64,000 nt of DNA from Rhynchonema sp. JSB1_4 (lineage: Eukaryota > Nematoda > Chromadorea > Monhysterida > Xyalidae), in the NCBI GenBank assembly GCA_030248065.1, contig JASAMV010008534.1, positions 1-64,000 on the forward strand, given 5' to 3'. Below, in pieces: positions 11,792-22,888 of the stretch. Below the pieces are notes generated by a model. The model saw only the letters and a list, made by a program, of their open reading frames with translations. It had not been told where the DNA came from and did not search any database. Position numbers and translations under genes: made by a program. Within the stretch, counting starts at the first letter, position 1; each line of letters starts with the position of its first letter.

Positions 11792-14700
11792 ATGTTTATG
11801 TCTCGGCGATGCAGCATGCGCACCGGCAGCGTGCTTGGTCGTGCACTCAGGTGCTGCAGCAGTACAAACGCGCCGTCAACAAGTGGTCAGCAGCCGTTTG
11901 ATGTGCTGGTCATTGGGGCAGGTTGGATTTGGCGATTCATTCATTGCTAAAAAAGGTTTTTACAAATTTTTAGGTTGATTACATATTTGCTTGAAACATT
12001 ACCTTGCAGGACATGCGGGTTGTGAGGCAGCGACCGCGGCTGCACGAATGGGCGCCAATACGTTGTTGCTGACACATCGACTAGACACAATTGGGGAAAT
12101 GAGTTGCAATCCGAGTTTCGGTGGCATCGGGAAAGGTACGCGACCAACAATTGAATTGTGTCTATGGAGTTCGTGTTCATGAAACATCACATGGTCAGGT
12201 CATCTTGTACGCGAAGTGGATGCACTTGACGGTGTGTGTGCGCGGGTGTGTGACCAATCAGCTATCAATTATCGAGTGCTCAATCGAACCCGTGGACCGG
12301 CCGTGTGGGGGCTGCGGGCTCAAATTGATAGGGACCGGTGGGTTACGGCATAATTGGTACAGTAACCCAGGTACAAATGATGATTCATACATAGATAAAT
12401 GATGATTCAGGTACAAACAGCGTATGCAAAGCGAAATCCTTGAGAACACGCCAAATTTGACAACATGGGCAGGTGCGGTTGAAGATTTGGTTCTGACTGG
12501 ACAGCACACCAAACAGCCAAAAGTCACCGGGGTGGCGTTGGCTGACGAAACAGTGGGTTGATTGATTCATTTACTTGATCATAAGTCTTCAAAAAATCAG
12601 TTTATTGTTGATCGATTCAGGTGATAGCAGCAACAACAGTTGTGATTACAACAGGAACGTTTTTGAATGGCCGTATATTCCTGGGTCTCGATACTCAACC
12701 AGCGGGGCGGATCGGTGAGAAAGCCAGCTATGGTTGGTTTTTGTTCCAAAGTTTTGTAAATATTTATGTTCACAATTGAATCTATATCGATTCGGTGCTT
12801 TCAGGCCTGTCGAAAACCCTATCCAATCTTGGCTTCCGTCTTGGCCGTCTGCGCACTGGCACACCACCGCGATTGGCCAAGGGCACGGTGGACGTTGACC
12901 AATTGCAACCATTGGAAGGTGATCGACCACCTGTGCCTTTCTCGTTCATGACACCACGCGTATGGATTGAACATGATAAACAGGTTGGTTGTGTGATACT
13001 TCACATTTATGTGGTCCGCGTATGAGGGAGTCTGGATATTTTTAGTTTCCTGCGATTCGCCCACCAACGGATCTCTTATCATTGGAGCCTACAGTTCCTG
13101 TTGTGCTGTACTGTTGTGCGCGTGTAGAATGTAAAGCCTGTCTCATGATGCCATGGATAGACTATACCTACAACAGGTGCCCTGCCATCTAACGCACACC
13201 AACGATCGTGTGGCCCAGCTGTGTCGTGAGCACATCCATTTGAACAAACACGTGCAAGAGGAAGTGAATGGACCGAGATATTGTCCGTCGTTGGAGTCGA
13301 AGATACTCAAATTCGCCAACCAGCATCATCAAATATGGATCGAGCCGGAAGGATTGAACTCCGACCTTGTTTATCCACAAGGATTGTCAATGACCTTCCC
13401 TGGTTAGGTGGAGGGTCGTAAACGCTTGTCAGTTATTGCGAACATTAGATGTACTGCATTTATACGGTTATGTGTTGATTGTGACACGATTCGGTCATAT
13501 TTAGCCGGTCTTTTTTAGCCGATATTCAACAACTTATCGTCAACTCAATCGTTGGCTTCGAACGTGCGCAGGTGGTGCGACCGGGTTACGGCGTACAGTA
13601 CGACTATATTGACGCACGACAACTGACGCCGAGTTTGGAGACGAAGTTGTGTGACGGACTGTTCCTAGCCGGTCAGATCAATGGAACCACTGGGTACGAG
13701 GAGGCCGCTGCACAAGGTCGGTGAAACATCAAACGTGGCTACTGTCCGGTGTGGCTACTGGCTACTCACTCCTGTCTTCGTCACGTGAATTTTCTGATAA
13801 ACGAAATATTGAGGTTTAATTATGCATTAATTACGTTTCGACTTGTGAAAAAGTTGTTCCTCAGCTGCCTGCAAAAAGTTTTGCGTTGGTGGAATTTGGA
13901 ATGTAGTGGCTGCAGCAAATGGCAATCTATCCATTCAAATACGTCACGTAATAATGCAATACACGGGAGCGGGTTCCCGCCTGAATGCCTATTGATCAAG
14001 AATGAATGCCAATTGCCATGCTGATTCAGGCATTATGGCTGGCATCAATGCATCAGCTCGCAGTCAACATTGTGACCCATTGCTGTTGGATCGCAGCTCG
14101 TCGTACATCGGTGTGCTGATCGATGACCTGACCACGTTGGGCACCAGTGAACCCTATCGAATGTTCACGTCACGCGCTGAGTTCAGGTGAATCAATAGTT
14201 GATTGGGTATGGTATCAACCTTGGTGATTGGATCGGCCGTGGTTCGGCACCTCACTTTTTTACGAATTACATATGATTGTTACACTAACTTCGACGTAAA
14301 AGTTGGTGCCAGACAACTAATACTCAACCTTGACGCTGAACGAAATTGATGCCTAAAGTCTCAAACTATTATTGGTACGAAAAGTCACGCGACCACAGGT
14401 CACACAAGCCTGGACCAATCATCGAGTTCGGTAACAGCGTGGGTATTTTCCGATTCCATTATTTCACTTCAAATTCAACACGCAGAATCCTGCTTCGTCC
14501 TGACAACGCCGACTTTCGGCTAACGGAACGTGGACGTGCGGTTGGCTGTGTGTCCGACACGAGATGGACTGCGTACAAGCGTATGAAACATCAATATGAA
14601 CAGTTGAGACTGGTGTTGAGTGGGCATGTGCAGAGATACAGGGATTGGGGCGCACATGGCTGCTCGGTGGAGAGGGTGAAGGAGACCAGTGCTGATAAAG

Positions 14701-15577
14701 GTGTGCGTGTGTATTTATCGAGTTTTTATGTTAGTCCCTTGTCCGATACTTTTTTGACACTACGTAAATTTTCAATTGCGCCCTGAAGTGACAAGCTACT
14801 TTAGTAACACTCTGTATTCCGTTGTGTGTGCAAAAACTTTACCAACGCAAGGCCGGAGCTGACTAATCACCAAGTTTGGTTGATTGCGTGTGGGTCAAGT
14901 AATTACGTTTTTATACCTTAATTGCCACACCTGGTAAATGTGAACGTGAACCCTTTTGATCTCCAAAATTCTGTCACTCCTTAGAACGCAGCGGACTTGA
15001 CATGTTGTCCACATACAATGTGCCGTTCATCGACTTTGTGTCTGTCTATCCCGAGCGTTACGCGGAGTGGGCATGCGACACAGACATACATCAACGATTG
15101 TGTATTGCGCACAGATACGAACAGGCTGTTGCTCAGATGCATGAGGATATTGAACAAGTATGGGCATGAGGGTGATGTTTCAGATTGACGTCTCAGAACT
15201 TTTTGGGCATGTAGTTTTTATCAGCTGTCTAGAAACTTTACACCGTTCGAAACTATAGTGTCATTAGTAACTTAGTCATTATTGGTCAAATATCATATGA
15301 CCAAGACCGAACCGGACGAATCACCGGGATTCACTATAATTCTATCGTGTCCAAGGTTCAACGCGAAGCCGCACTGCAACTGCCGGACGATCTGGACTTT
15401 ACGCAATGTGTCTCGATGTCACATGAATGCCGTGAGAAACTATTGCAAGCCCGTCCACGTACACTTGGTGCTGCATCGCGTATAGCTGGTGTGACACCTG
15501 CGGATCTGTTGAGCTTGATGTATTTTGTCATGCAGCACAAAACTGACAGTGTTGCGTACAACAAAGTGACTGGCTGA
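11792..15577 (+). CDS. MTO1: MTO1/GidA: mitochondrial tRNA 5-carboxymethylaminomethyl-uridine modification enzyme
   Basis: FAD-dependent partner of GTPBP3 that installs the carboxymethylaminomethyl-type group on wobble uridine of mitochondrial tRNAs. Twelve exons: 11792-11921, 12010-12135, 12199-12337, 12411-12552, 12621-12732, 12805-12983, 13177-13402, 13519-13716, 14030-14186, 14486-14700, 14985-15157 and 15329-15577, for 681 aa. The N-terminus is Arg/Ser-rich, as expected for mitochondrial import, and lacks acidic residues early on. Diagnostic segments are [12 protein letters not shown] (FAD binding), [63 protein letters not shown] and a C-terminal [17 protein letters not shown]. The last intron (15158-15328) only aligns if it ends ...ccggg|ATTCAC, a GG acceptor; the canonical alternative, an acceptor at 15356, loses nine conserved residues. 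An alternative start lies at 11798. Confidence 0.95.
12180..12188 (-). promoter_or_regulatory. Ruby-like motif TGATGTTTCA (MTO1 intron)
   Basis: Exact 10-mer in intron 12136-12198, antisense to MTO1. Confidence 0.5.
13722..13730 (-). promoter_or_regulatory. Ruby-like motif TGATGTTTCA (MTO1 intron)
   Basis: Exact 10-mer five bases inside intron 13717-14029, antisense to MTO1. Confidence 0.5.
15158..15328 (+). other. MTO1 intron with apparent GT-GG borders
   Basis: The junction CAA|gtatgg ... caccggg|ATTCAC gives DIEQ joined to IHYNSIVSK, which aligns without gaps to the bacterial GidA segment around its KYEGYIARQ. No AG lies at the required position. Confidence 0.5.
15174..15182 (+). promoter_or_regulatory. 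Ruby-like motif TGATGTTTCA (MTO1 intron)
   Basis: Exact 10-mer 16 bases inside the last MTO1 intron, sense. Confidence 0.5.
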
Positions 15578-16195
15578 ATGTGACTAACCTACGTATAATG
15601 ATGTTTCGTCGAATTGAGAAAGCTGTAACTTGATACTGAATAATTTCTGAATACGTTATGCCCCTTGAGGGAAAATGTGTTTTATGGAGTCTAGTCAATT
15701 TTTTAGCCTTGTATGATTTTGCGCGGTGTGAAATAAAATTTATCATTTTCAGTCGTAAATATTGTTGAAGTTTGTAGAAATTACGATAGATGGCCACCAG
15801 CTTGTATAAATAAAAGTAACAACCACACACACCTTCAGTGTGACAATGTCAAACCAGTTTTCGAACAATGTTGTACACACATGTCCTGGCCCAGGTATAG
15901 CCATAAAACACCGTCAACTTCACCATGCTGCCAGCTGTTTGTCTAACACCAGTGGTGGTGATGATGATAATGTCACACTGACTGTCTGTCCATCTGCTTT
16001 TTTGTTCTTGATAAGGAACGATATGTGAAATAAAATAAAGCAAACCTTTCTTGGCGATAATTTCAACAATAGCAGCTGATACACGGTCATCATCGGAAAA
16101 GTGTTGTTTGTCAGCTGCCTGGGAACAATTGCGACGTCGGTCGGGGTCAATAAACCTCGAGATACATCGTGGATGCAAGACGTAACGAGGGCACA
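15578..16195. other. Intergenic spacer MTO1-FMO
   Basis: Contains polyadenylation-like AATAAA-type sequence near 15733 and TAAATAAAAG near 15807. No ORF with a recognisable family and no repeat end seen. Confidence 0.45.
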
Positions 16196-19100
16196 ATGAA
16201 TGTTTGCATAATCGGTGCTGGTGCTGCGGGTCTGGCCTCGATCAAGAGCTGTGTTGAACAAGGCTTCACTCCGTTGGCGTTGGAGCAATGCGACACAATC
16301 GGGGGGCTTTGGGCGTATAAGGAACATGTGCAGCCTGGTTGGTGGTGATGTTTCACTCATTGTGTACAGTTGGCCTTCTGTATATTGACATGATCAGCAT
16401 TTTGGGTCCATCGACCTTTCTTATTAGTGGTTAGGAAATTGGCCACAGATTAGGAATAAAATGATCGGTCACTGTAAAGAGGGTGTCACTGTATCGATGA
16501 GTACTTACAAAGCGACTGTGACGGCAAACAAAGGAATATGGTTCTGAAATCAGTGAAATATCACAGGCATATCGTCGGCAATGAAGTCCACAATTGTGAA
16601 CACCAGTAAAGAGATGACTGCGTTCAGTGACTATCCTGCAGCACCCGATTTTGCCAACTACATGCACAACACACAGGTTCCTTTTGTCGCATATTCTGTC
16701 ACATTCCAATGGTTTTTTGCAATATCTAATATTATGCTGCTAAAGTCATGAATGAAGCATTTTAGGTCCATCGCTACCTGCAAGGTTACGCTGAGCATTT
16801 CGGCCTGTTGAAATACGTGGAATTCAGTTGCACCGTAGTTGACGTGAATCGAACTGACGATCACAACAGAACGGGACAATGGAACGTCACTTGGACGTGG
16901 TAATGCCAATAGACCTAAATTATTTTTCACAGTTTTTATGTCCTTCTATTTATGCGACTTCATTTTGTCGACAGTCGCAATGGCGAAACGCACCATCGGA
17001 TATTCGATGCCGTCATGGTCTGCGTTGGACATTTCTCGTACCCGTACATGCCTGATTTGGCAGGGAGGGAGCATTTCAGTGGACAAATCATACACAGTCA
17101 CGAATACAGACATCCGGAAGGTTGTATTTTTTATTCGATTGTCTGATGTTCAAAATATGATTCTACTTTTATCACTTTGGGACTGGAAAACAGCCGGGTC
17201 ATTGTGGTCGGTATCGGTAATTCGGCTTGCGACATTGCGGTCGAGCTGAGTCGCGTTTGTAAACAGGCTGGTGAAAAAAACAAATGTTTGTGGCTGGCTG
17301 ACAGCGAAAATGATGCAAAACATTGTAGGTGTACTTGGTGAGTCGTCGTGGTGCGTGGTTGAAACATCGGCTGAGTCTTGGCGGCCTGCCAACAGACGTG
17401 GTCAGCTCCACACGATTCTGGAGGCTCATCAACTCCGTGTCCCTTCGATTCTTTGCTTGGTTGGTTGGTGAACTCAGATCTGTAAACCGGATAAATTTGA
17501 AAAAAATGATTGATTTCCCAAGGCGCTATCAACGTGCTGTTGAGTGTCGTGTCGACCACGACCTCTACGGTCTACGTCCACCACACACTGCACTGCAGGC
17601 ACATCCCACGGTCAATGATGAATTGACCAATAGATTGGTGAGTGTACTGCAGTTCGGGTTACTTTAGCGCTAAGGGGTAAGAACCTGTGTGTAAACTATG
17701 TCATCAGTGAACCTGTCCCATCACAAACAAACACCTACGGAAAGTGTGCGGTCGCTGAAAGTGTGAAACTGTGCCATCATTGCAATGGCACAGGACAGTA
17801 AGATATTGGTCGCACAATGACCATATAAGAATTCATCAAATCCATCCTGATTTTCACGTTCAGTTACTCTTAACCACTGTGCTATTTGTGATTCTCACAG
17901 AACATTTTCAGCTAAGAATAATCTACCAGATCAACCACGTTGCCGCAGGTCTGAAACATTCTCTTTACTGCATGTTTTGTGTGTGATCACGCAACGCAAC
18001 GTCATTGCCCCGTCACTGTCCCGCTTTACAATTCAGGAAAAAAATTTGACCAATTCTTATAAAGTCATTATGCGACCAATATACTTACCGTTCGCGGCGA
18101 TTCCGTTGAATTTTTGTGGGTCGTTCGTCCGGGCATTGGTTCCTAGCTGGCAGCCTAAGACTAATGTTATAATGCTAAACAAAAGCCAAGCGATATAGCA
18201 TAGATCGTCGCTGCTTCAAACTACTGGATCTCAATGATGACACAGTTTCATGCTTCGTAGTGATGGCACACTTTCACCCTTTGCTGGGATGGCACACTTT
18301 CACTATGACACCGTTTCACGATTTAAATGATGGCATAGTTTCCGCACCTGCGCACTGGTTGGTGCCACAGTTTCAGCACATGTGCACTGGTTGGTGCCAC
18401 AGTTTCAGCACATGTGCACTGGTTGGTGCCACAGTTTCAGCACATGTGCACTGGTTAATGGCGCAGTTTCCCTGAACGCACACTTCCACATGCACCTTTG
18501 TAGGCGAGCGGCACGATTATTTTGAAGCCAGAGATTGATCGATTTTTGGACGTCAATCAAAATTCTGTCCGATTCTTCGACGGTTCAGAAGTGGCCAACA
18601 TCGATTTAGTCATTGCCGCGACTGGGTACAAGTACAACAGAATTCCCTGTTTGGACCGAGCCAACCTGATGGAACAAGGCGATGATGCGCCCAACGAAGT
18701 GCCGCTGTACGAATACGTGTTTGCTCCCGGTGTGAGGACTTTGGCGGTGATTGGACAGGTTACTTGATCTGACCAGCTTCAGACTGGGAGCTGCTCGTTA
18801 GACAAAATGAATAGACGAACGAATGTTTCATCTTCTTCTGATCAGGTGCAACCTTTGGCGTCGACAATTCCCATCTCCGAGATGCAGGCGCGATGGTTTT
18901 GTCAGGTGTTGGGGTCATATTTATCGCAAATCGTGTCTGCTTTTCAAAGTTGTTAGAAGAGATTTTTTTGAAATTTTCAAAACATTTCAGGTGTTGTCCG
19001 GCGCATGTGTTTTGCCGAGTGTTGAGGAACAAAAAGCGCACATTCGAATGACTCGCGCCGTTTTGTCGCATATTTTTATTGACAGTCGAAGACACACTAT

Positions 19101-19845
19101 TGTGCTCTACGATCCGTACGGATACATGGTTTGTGAGTTTGAGTATTTCGGGGTTCAGGTGCATTGATTTGGAAGTCACCATCAACACGGAATTTTATGT
19201 CCCAAATAGGTCTTTGCCCAAATAAACCCCACGGACCGTCTAAGTGAACTGTTTCCCACCCCCTGGGGGTGTATTCGAGGACGAGGGAGGACTTCAGTGA
19301 AAAACTCCGACGTTTGTCGAACTGTGGTGCACCTGTCCCACAACTACATGTCATTTTGTTTGATGTTTCACAGGATCGATTGGCTGACCGAATCGGCTGT
19401 CTGCCTGTCTGGTGGCACTACCTGATTTCGGACCCACAGCTTGCCTACTGGCTGCTGTTCGGTCCAATTATCTCGGCGCAGTACAGACTTGTTGGACCAC
19501 ACGCTTGGCACGGTACGCACGTTACGTTGTTATGAACGCTGTCAAACTTGATCGAATCTGATCTGCCTTGGTCACGTGACATTTGTGTCTGTCGCCAAGA
19601 ATGCCTCATGCCACATTGTCTTCTTATTATAAATTGGAAAAAACAATAAAGACCTTCAACAATGTGCAGGTGCACGTACAGCGATTGTAACTGCAATGGA
19701 CAGGGTTCGAACCGGCATGAACCCAGCAGCAATGCACTTTGCCGGTCAACAAACTTCGTCTAACTCTGACGTTGGCTTCCGTCTGATTGCAGCAGCAACT
19801 ACAGTAACCTTATCCATATGGCTTGCTTCTCGTTGGTTTCTATGA
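16196..19845 (+). CDS. Flavin-containing monooxygenase
   Basis: NADPH-dependent oxygenation of soft nucleophiles (S, N) at the endoplasmic reticulum; nematode FMO-2 is linked to stress resistance. Twelve exons: 16196-16337, 16567-16676, 16766-16899, 16975-17120, 17181-17266, 17329-17459, 17523-17637, 18504-18758, 18846-18905, 18991-19128, 19374-19512 and 19670-19845, for 543 aa, a normal FMO length. Seen: the FAD motif IIGAGAAGLA at the N-terminus, the FMO signature HFSGQIIHSHEY, the NADPH motif VVGIGNSACD, the ATGYKYN segment, the C-terminal QYRLVGPHAW and a final hydrophobic anchor ending in SRWFL. Two junctions are non-canonical: 17121-17180 ends in GG and 17267-17328 starts with GC. The intron 17638-18503 holds a 32-bp tandem repeat. 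Confidence 0.95.
16347..16355 (+). promoter_or_regulatory. Ruby-like motif TGATGTTTCA (FMO intron)
   Basis: Exact 10-mer nine bases inside FMO intron 16338-16566, sense. Confidence 0.5.
17121..17180 (+). other. FMO intron with apparent GT-GG borders
   Basis: Junction GAAG|gttgta ... cactttgg|GACTGG restores HPEG joined to LENSRVIVVG, the usual FMO sequence before the NADPH motif. The only AG nearby (17193) is out of frame. A single A to G change in the acceptor would explain it. Confidence 0.55.
17267..17328 (+). other. FMO GC-AG intron
   Basis: Junction CAG|gctggt ... ttgtag|GTG joins ELSRVCKQ to VYLVSRRGAW, the standard FMO sequence. The donor GCTGGT is identical to the GC donor in the MSP gene. 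Confidence 0.7.
18352..18472. repeat. 32-bp tandem repeat in an FMO intron
   Basis: About 3.7 units, each beginning GCACTGGTTGGTGCC followed by ACAGTTTCAGCACATGT. Degenerate relatives (ggcacactttcac, gacaccgtttcac) precede it from about 18260. Confidence 0.85.
19362..19370 (+). promoter_or_regulatory. Ruby-like motif TGATGTTTCA (FMO intron end)
   Basis: Exact 10-mer directly before the CAG acceptor of FMO exon 19374, so it also serves as that acceptor context. Confidence 0.45.
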
Positions 19846-20024
19846 CAACTTTTGACTAGCAGCGATAATTAGTACAGTTGGGTATCGTTCTGAGCTATTG
19901 GGTTAGCTTCTTATAATGGAGAAAAGTGATGCATTGTGTCCTTCTTGTATTACCGCTTTTCGTTCTTCTTATCTCCGGAATAAACTGTCATACACACAGA
20001 CACCGCAAGTACACAGATGGAAAC

Positions 20025-22214
20025 TTAAGAGCGCGGGGGAATAGTAACCGATAAGTGTCAATGGAATAGGGTTCACAAATCGAAAAAAATGGATTTCGCT
20101 CATATTGCACAAAAGGTTGACTACTACATTTACTAAGACACATACAAAATTTTGGTTCCAAACTCCGAAGCATTAAATAGTTATGGGCGCATTTTAGTGG
20201 GCAGGTCGAAGATTTCCTGAAATTCCAAAAATGTACCAAGTTTATGTTGATGAGGCTGTCGTTTGTTTTAGATCGGATGCTATTTAATGAAAATAACACA
20301 TAACAGTCAATTTTTTATCTACTTTTCAACCATGTAAAAATATATGCAAAAATTCGCTGCATTTTCTCTTCCGTTGAATTTTTCAAAAATCAGCTCTGAA
20401 ATTTAGTGCATATCAAAAACAACCAATTTTAAAAAAGTCCTCACCGACGAATTCTTTCTATTTGGTCTCAAAATGTGCGCCATAAAATTCTGATATTGGT
20501 TTATAAATCTGGTTTGTGACAAATTTGAATATCTCCTAAAAAGCTTGTATAAAGAACATTTTTTGTTTTTTTCTCACTTTTTTGTCTTTTTCTTTGCACG
20601 GATTCACATTGGAGAAACGACCGATGTGGGTGTCACGAACGGCAACAAGATGCTTGTCAACGTAGTCTGAAAGTAAACAGCTTGTTCATTCAAATTCAAA
20701 TTTTATCTGCACGCTTTCGCAAAGACCTTTACACAAGATCCGGAGAAACCCTAAAAAAATGAACATGAGTATCAATAAACAAAAATGTGAACAAGAACGA
20801 ACAAACGACAAAGAAAACATACCGGCGAGATTCAACCAACCAAACTAATGAAGAGAACAAACGTAAAGTCGGCAACGGATGACGGAATATTGATGATTAT
20901 CTGAAAAGCAGCAACCCAATGACTGAGGGGATCAGTCAACGACGGCTGAAAATTTTGAAGAAATGTGGCGAGAAACATGACAACATGACACATGACACAT
21001 GACAACCTATCAAAATGGATACAAGTTCAGAAATGCAAGCTATTTGGCACCGGCCGTTATTGGCAAAACTTCGCTGTAACCTGTCACTTGATACATCACA
21101 CGAGGTGAGCAACAAACAACGACAACAACACACAAGCAGTCAACACACACATTATAGCTGCAACACAACACGTTTTATGTAAACGGCAGAACACACATGC
21201 GCACGCGCAGTTACATTTATGTAACACATTAAGGCAAGCCAGCGGCTGGATCGCATGGCGCAATCGGTTAGGCGCAGCATTGAAGATGTGTGCGTGTGTC
21301 TGTCGCACAGGTTCAAACCCTGTAGCGTGTCTTTTTTTTGCGTCGCGGGTTTTGGGTGATCGTTTTACCATTATTACTTATTATTTCGTAACTTGATGCA
21401 ATGCAAAAACACTTAGAAATAAGCAGGAGTTGAAACAAACGAATAGCCATTCACAGATTTGCTGCATTTTACGAACAAACGGTTGCCTTGAAAAGCACAT
21501 AAATTGAAAGCACTCTCGTGGTATTTAGTTAAGAAACGCATACTGTATGTAGGTTTCAGCAGCATGCACATCAGAACTCATATTTGGGAAACACATGCAT
21601 CAATTTTTACATATTCCGTCATTCAATTGAACTGCGCACCACGACAAAACAAGAAAGAAAATAAAACGACGAATTTTTTTTGCTTCATACTAACATAAAT
21701 TGCCGACAATATTCAAATTTGTCACAAACCACATTCATACGCCAATACCAGAATTTTATGGCGCACATTTTGAGGCCCAATAGAAAGAATTCGTCGGTGA
21801 GGACTTTTTTAAAATTGGGTGTTTCTGAGATGCACTCGTTTTTTTGACATTTTTTAAAAAAAATGCAATGGAAGAGAAAACATCCAATATCGTGCAACTA
21901 TTTTTACGCAGCTGAAAAGCGGACAAAAAACTGCTATATGTGTGCAAATTTCAGCGCCCAATGTTGTTTATCGGCTGAGATCCAATTGGATTGACATTTA
22001 TTTTTTCATCATTTTTCATTTTTAAAATTTCCCAAAAAATGCAAACCGAGCACCTTTAAATTGAAATTACTGAAAGTATAGCTACATTTGGAACGCCAAA
22101 CTTGGAGAGCATTCCTAAATATGTTGCGGCATTGATTTCCACTCAAAAAAACCATATCCAAAATTTCAGTTTTGTGAACCGTACTTTGCGATTCTTACCA
22201 CCCCACGCTCTTAA
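20025..22214. mobile_element. Foldback (long inverted repeat) element with TTAAGAGCG ends
   Basis: The arms at 20025-20560 and 21690-22214 are diverged reverse complements. The clearest block is 20430-20535 against 21712-21815 (caccgacgaattctttct, atgtgcgccataaaattc). Both termini read TTAAGAGCG followed by a G-rich stretch, consistent with TTAA target use as in piggyBac-like elements. The centre has no coding capacity I recognise and contains a tRNA-like sequence. It is a non-autonomous element. Confidence 0.6.
21247..21334 (+). tRNA. tRNA-like sequence (possibly Phe GAA), probably degenerate
   Basis: Has a good A box (TGGCGCAATCGGTTAG) and B box (GGTTCAAACCC) with a perfect T stem (ACAGG/CCTGT). 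A loop TTGAAGA would place anticodon GAA. The acceptor stem pairs only 5 of 7, the anticodon stem 3 of 5, and the variable region is too long. More likely a tRNA pseudogene or SINE head than a functional tRNA. Confidence 0.35.
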
Positions 22215-22507
22215 TCAAAATTCCACGCTCTATCTGAACTGCGCGCTGGGGCGATTACATCGTGTTTCATAATTTTGGACCAAAAGTACCTAGATATACA
22301 TTGTTTACTTCTGCGTCACGGTTGTTTACGAAAAAAACTTTTTCGTCGATGCGTTTTGAAATTGGTCCATTGCGAAACGATAGGTCTGATGAGTGATGAT
22401 GTTCTCGTGTTGTTTATTGTCTCACCACAAATATATTTTCGTCAGCGGTCCCCTTCCAGTGGGCACATGGAACACAACAGGCACTGACCGGTGCTGCAGG
22501 TACATGG

Positions 22508-22888
22508 CAGTGGCGGATCCAGCTTTTGGCCAAGGGAGGGGCCAAATCCAAAACCTCATTTTTATCTACTGCTTGTTCCATTTTTGAAAAGTCATTGTAT
22601 CTAGTGCCTGTCTAGAATTTCCCGTTTTTTGCGTCAAATATTATACAAAATGTGACAATACGCGCGAAGCGCGCAAAACTTTGGCACTTTTTACGCGTGC
22701 GAAAGTAAATTTTCGTTCAAAACGGGATATTGGGCGCGCGAAGTGCGCGATTTTTGGGCTTTTGAAGTGTATCAGAGTAAAATTCCTGTGATTTAGGGGT
22801 GCTTCTTTCCGAAACGGTGGTCCCACTTTCAGGGGCCAAATGGACCAAAGGGGGCATGGCCCCTATGGCCTCTCTGGATCTCCTCTTG
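22508..22888. mobile_element. hAT-like MITE with a perfect 8-bp target duplication
   Basis: Flanked by GTACATGG at 22500-22507 and 22889-22896. The left end is CAGTGGCGGATCCAG; the right end is its imperfect reverse complement (CTGGATCTCCTCTTG). An 8-bp duplication and CAGTGG-type ends fit the hAT superfamily. No transposase frame. Inside are two short palindromes of the GCGCGAAGCGCGC type. Confidence 0.75.

Noticed and set aside
11792..15577. Bacterial gene transfer, since the product is GidA-like
   Set aside because: Twelve exons, a mitochondrial-type N-terminus and standard eukaryotic MTO1 features indicate an ordinary nuclear gene.
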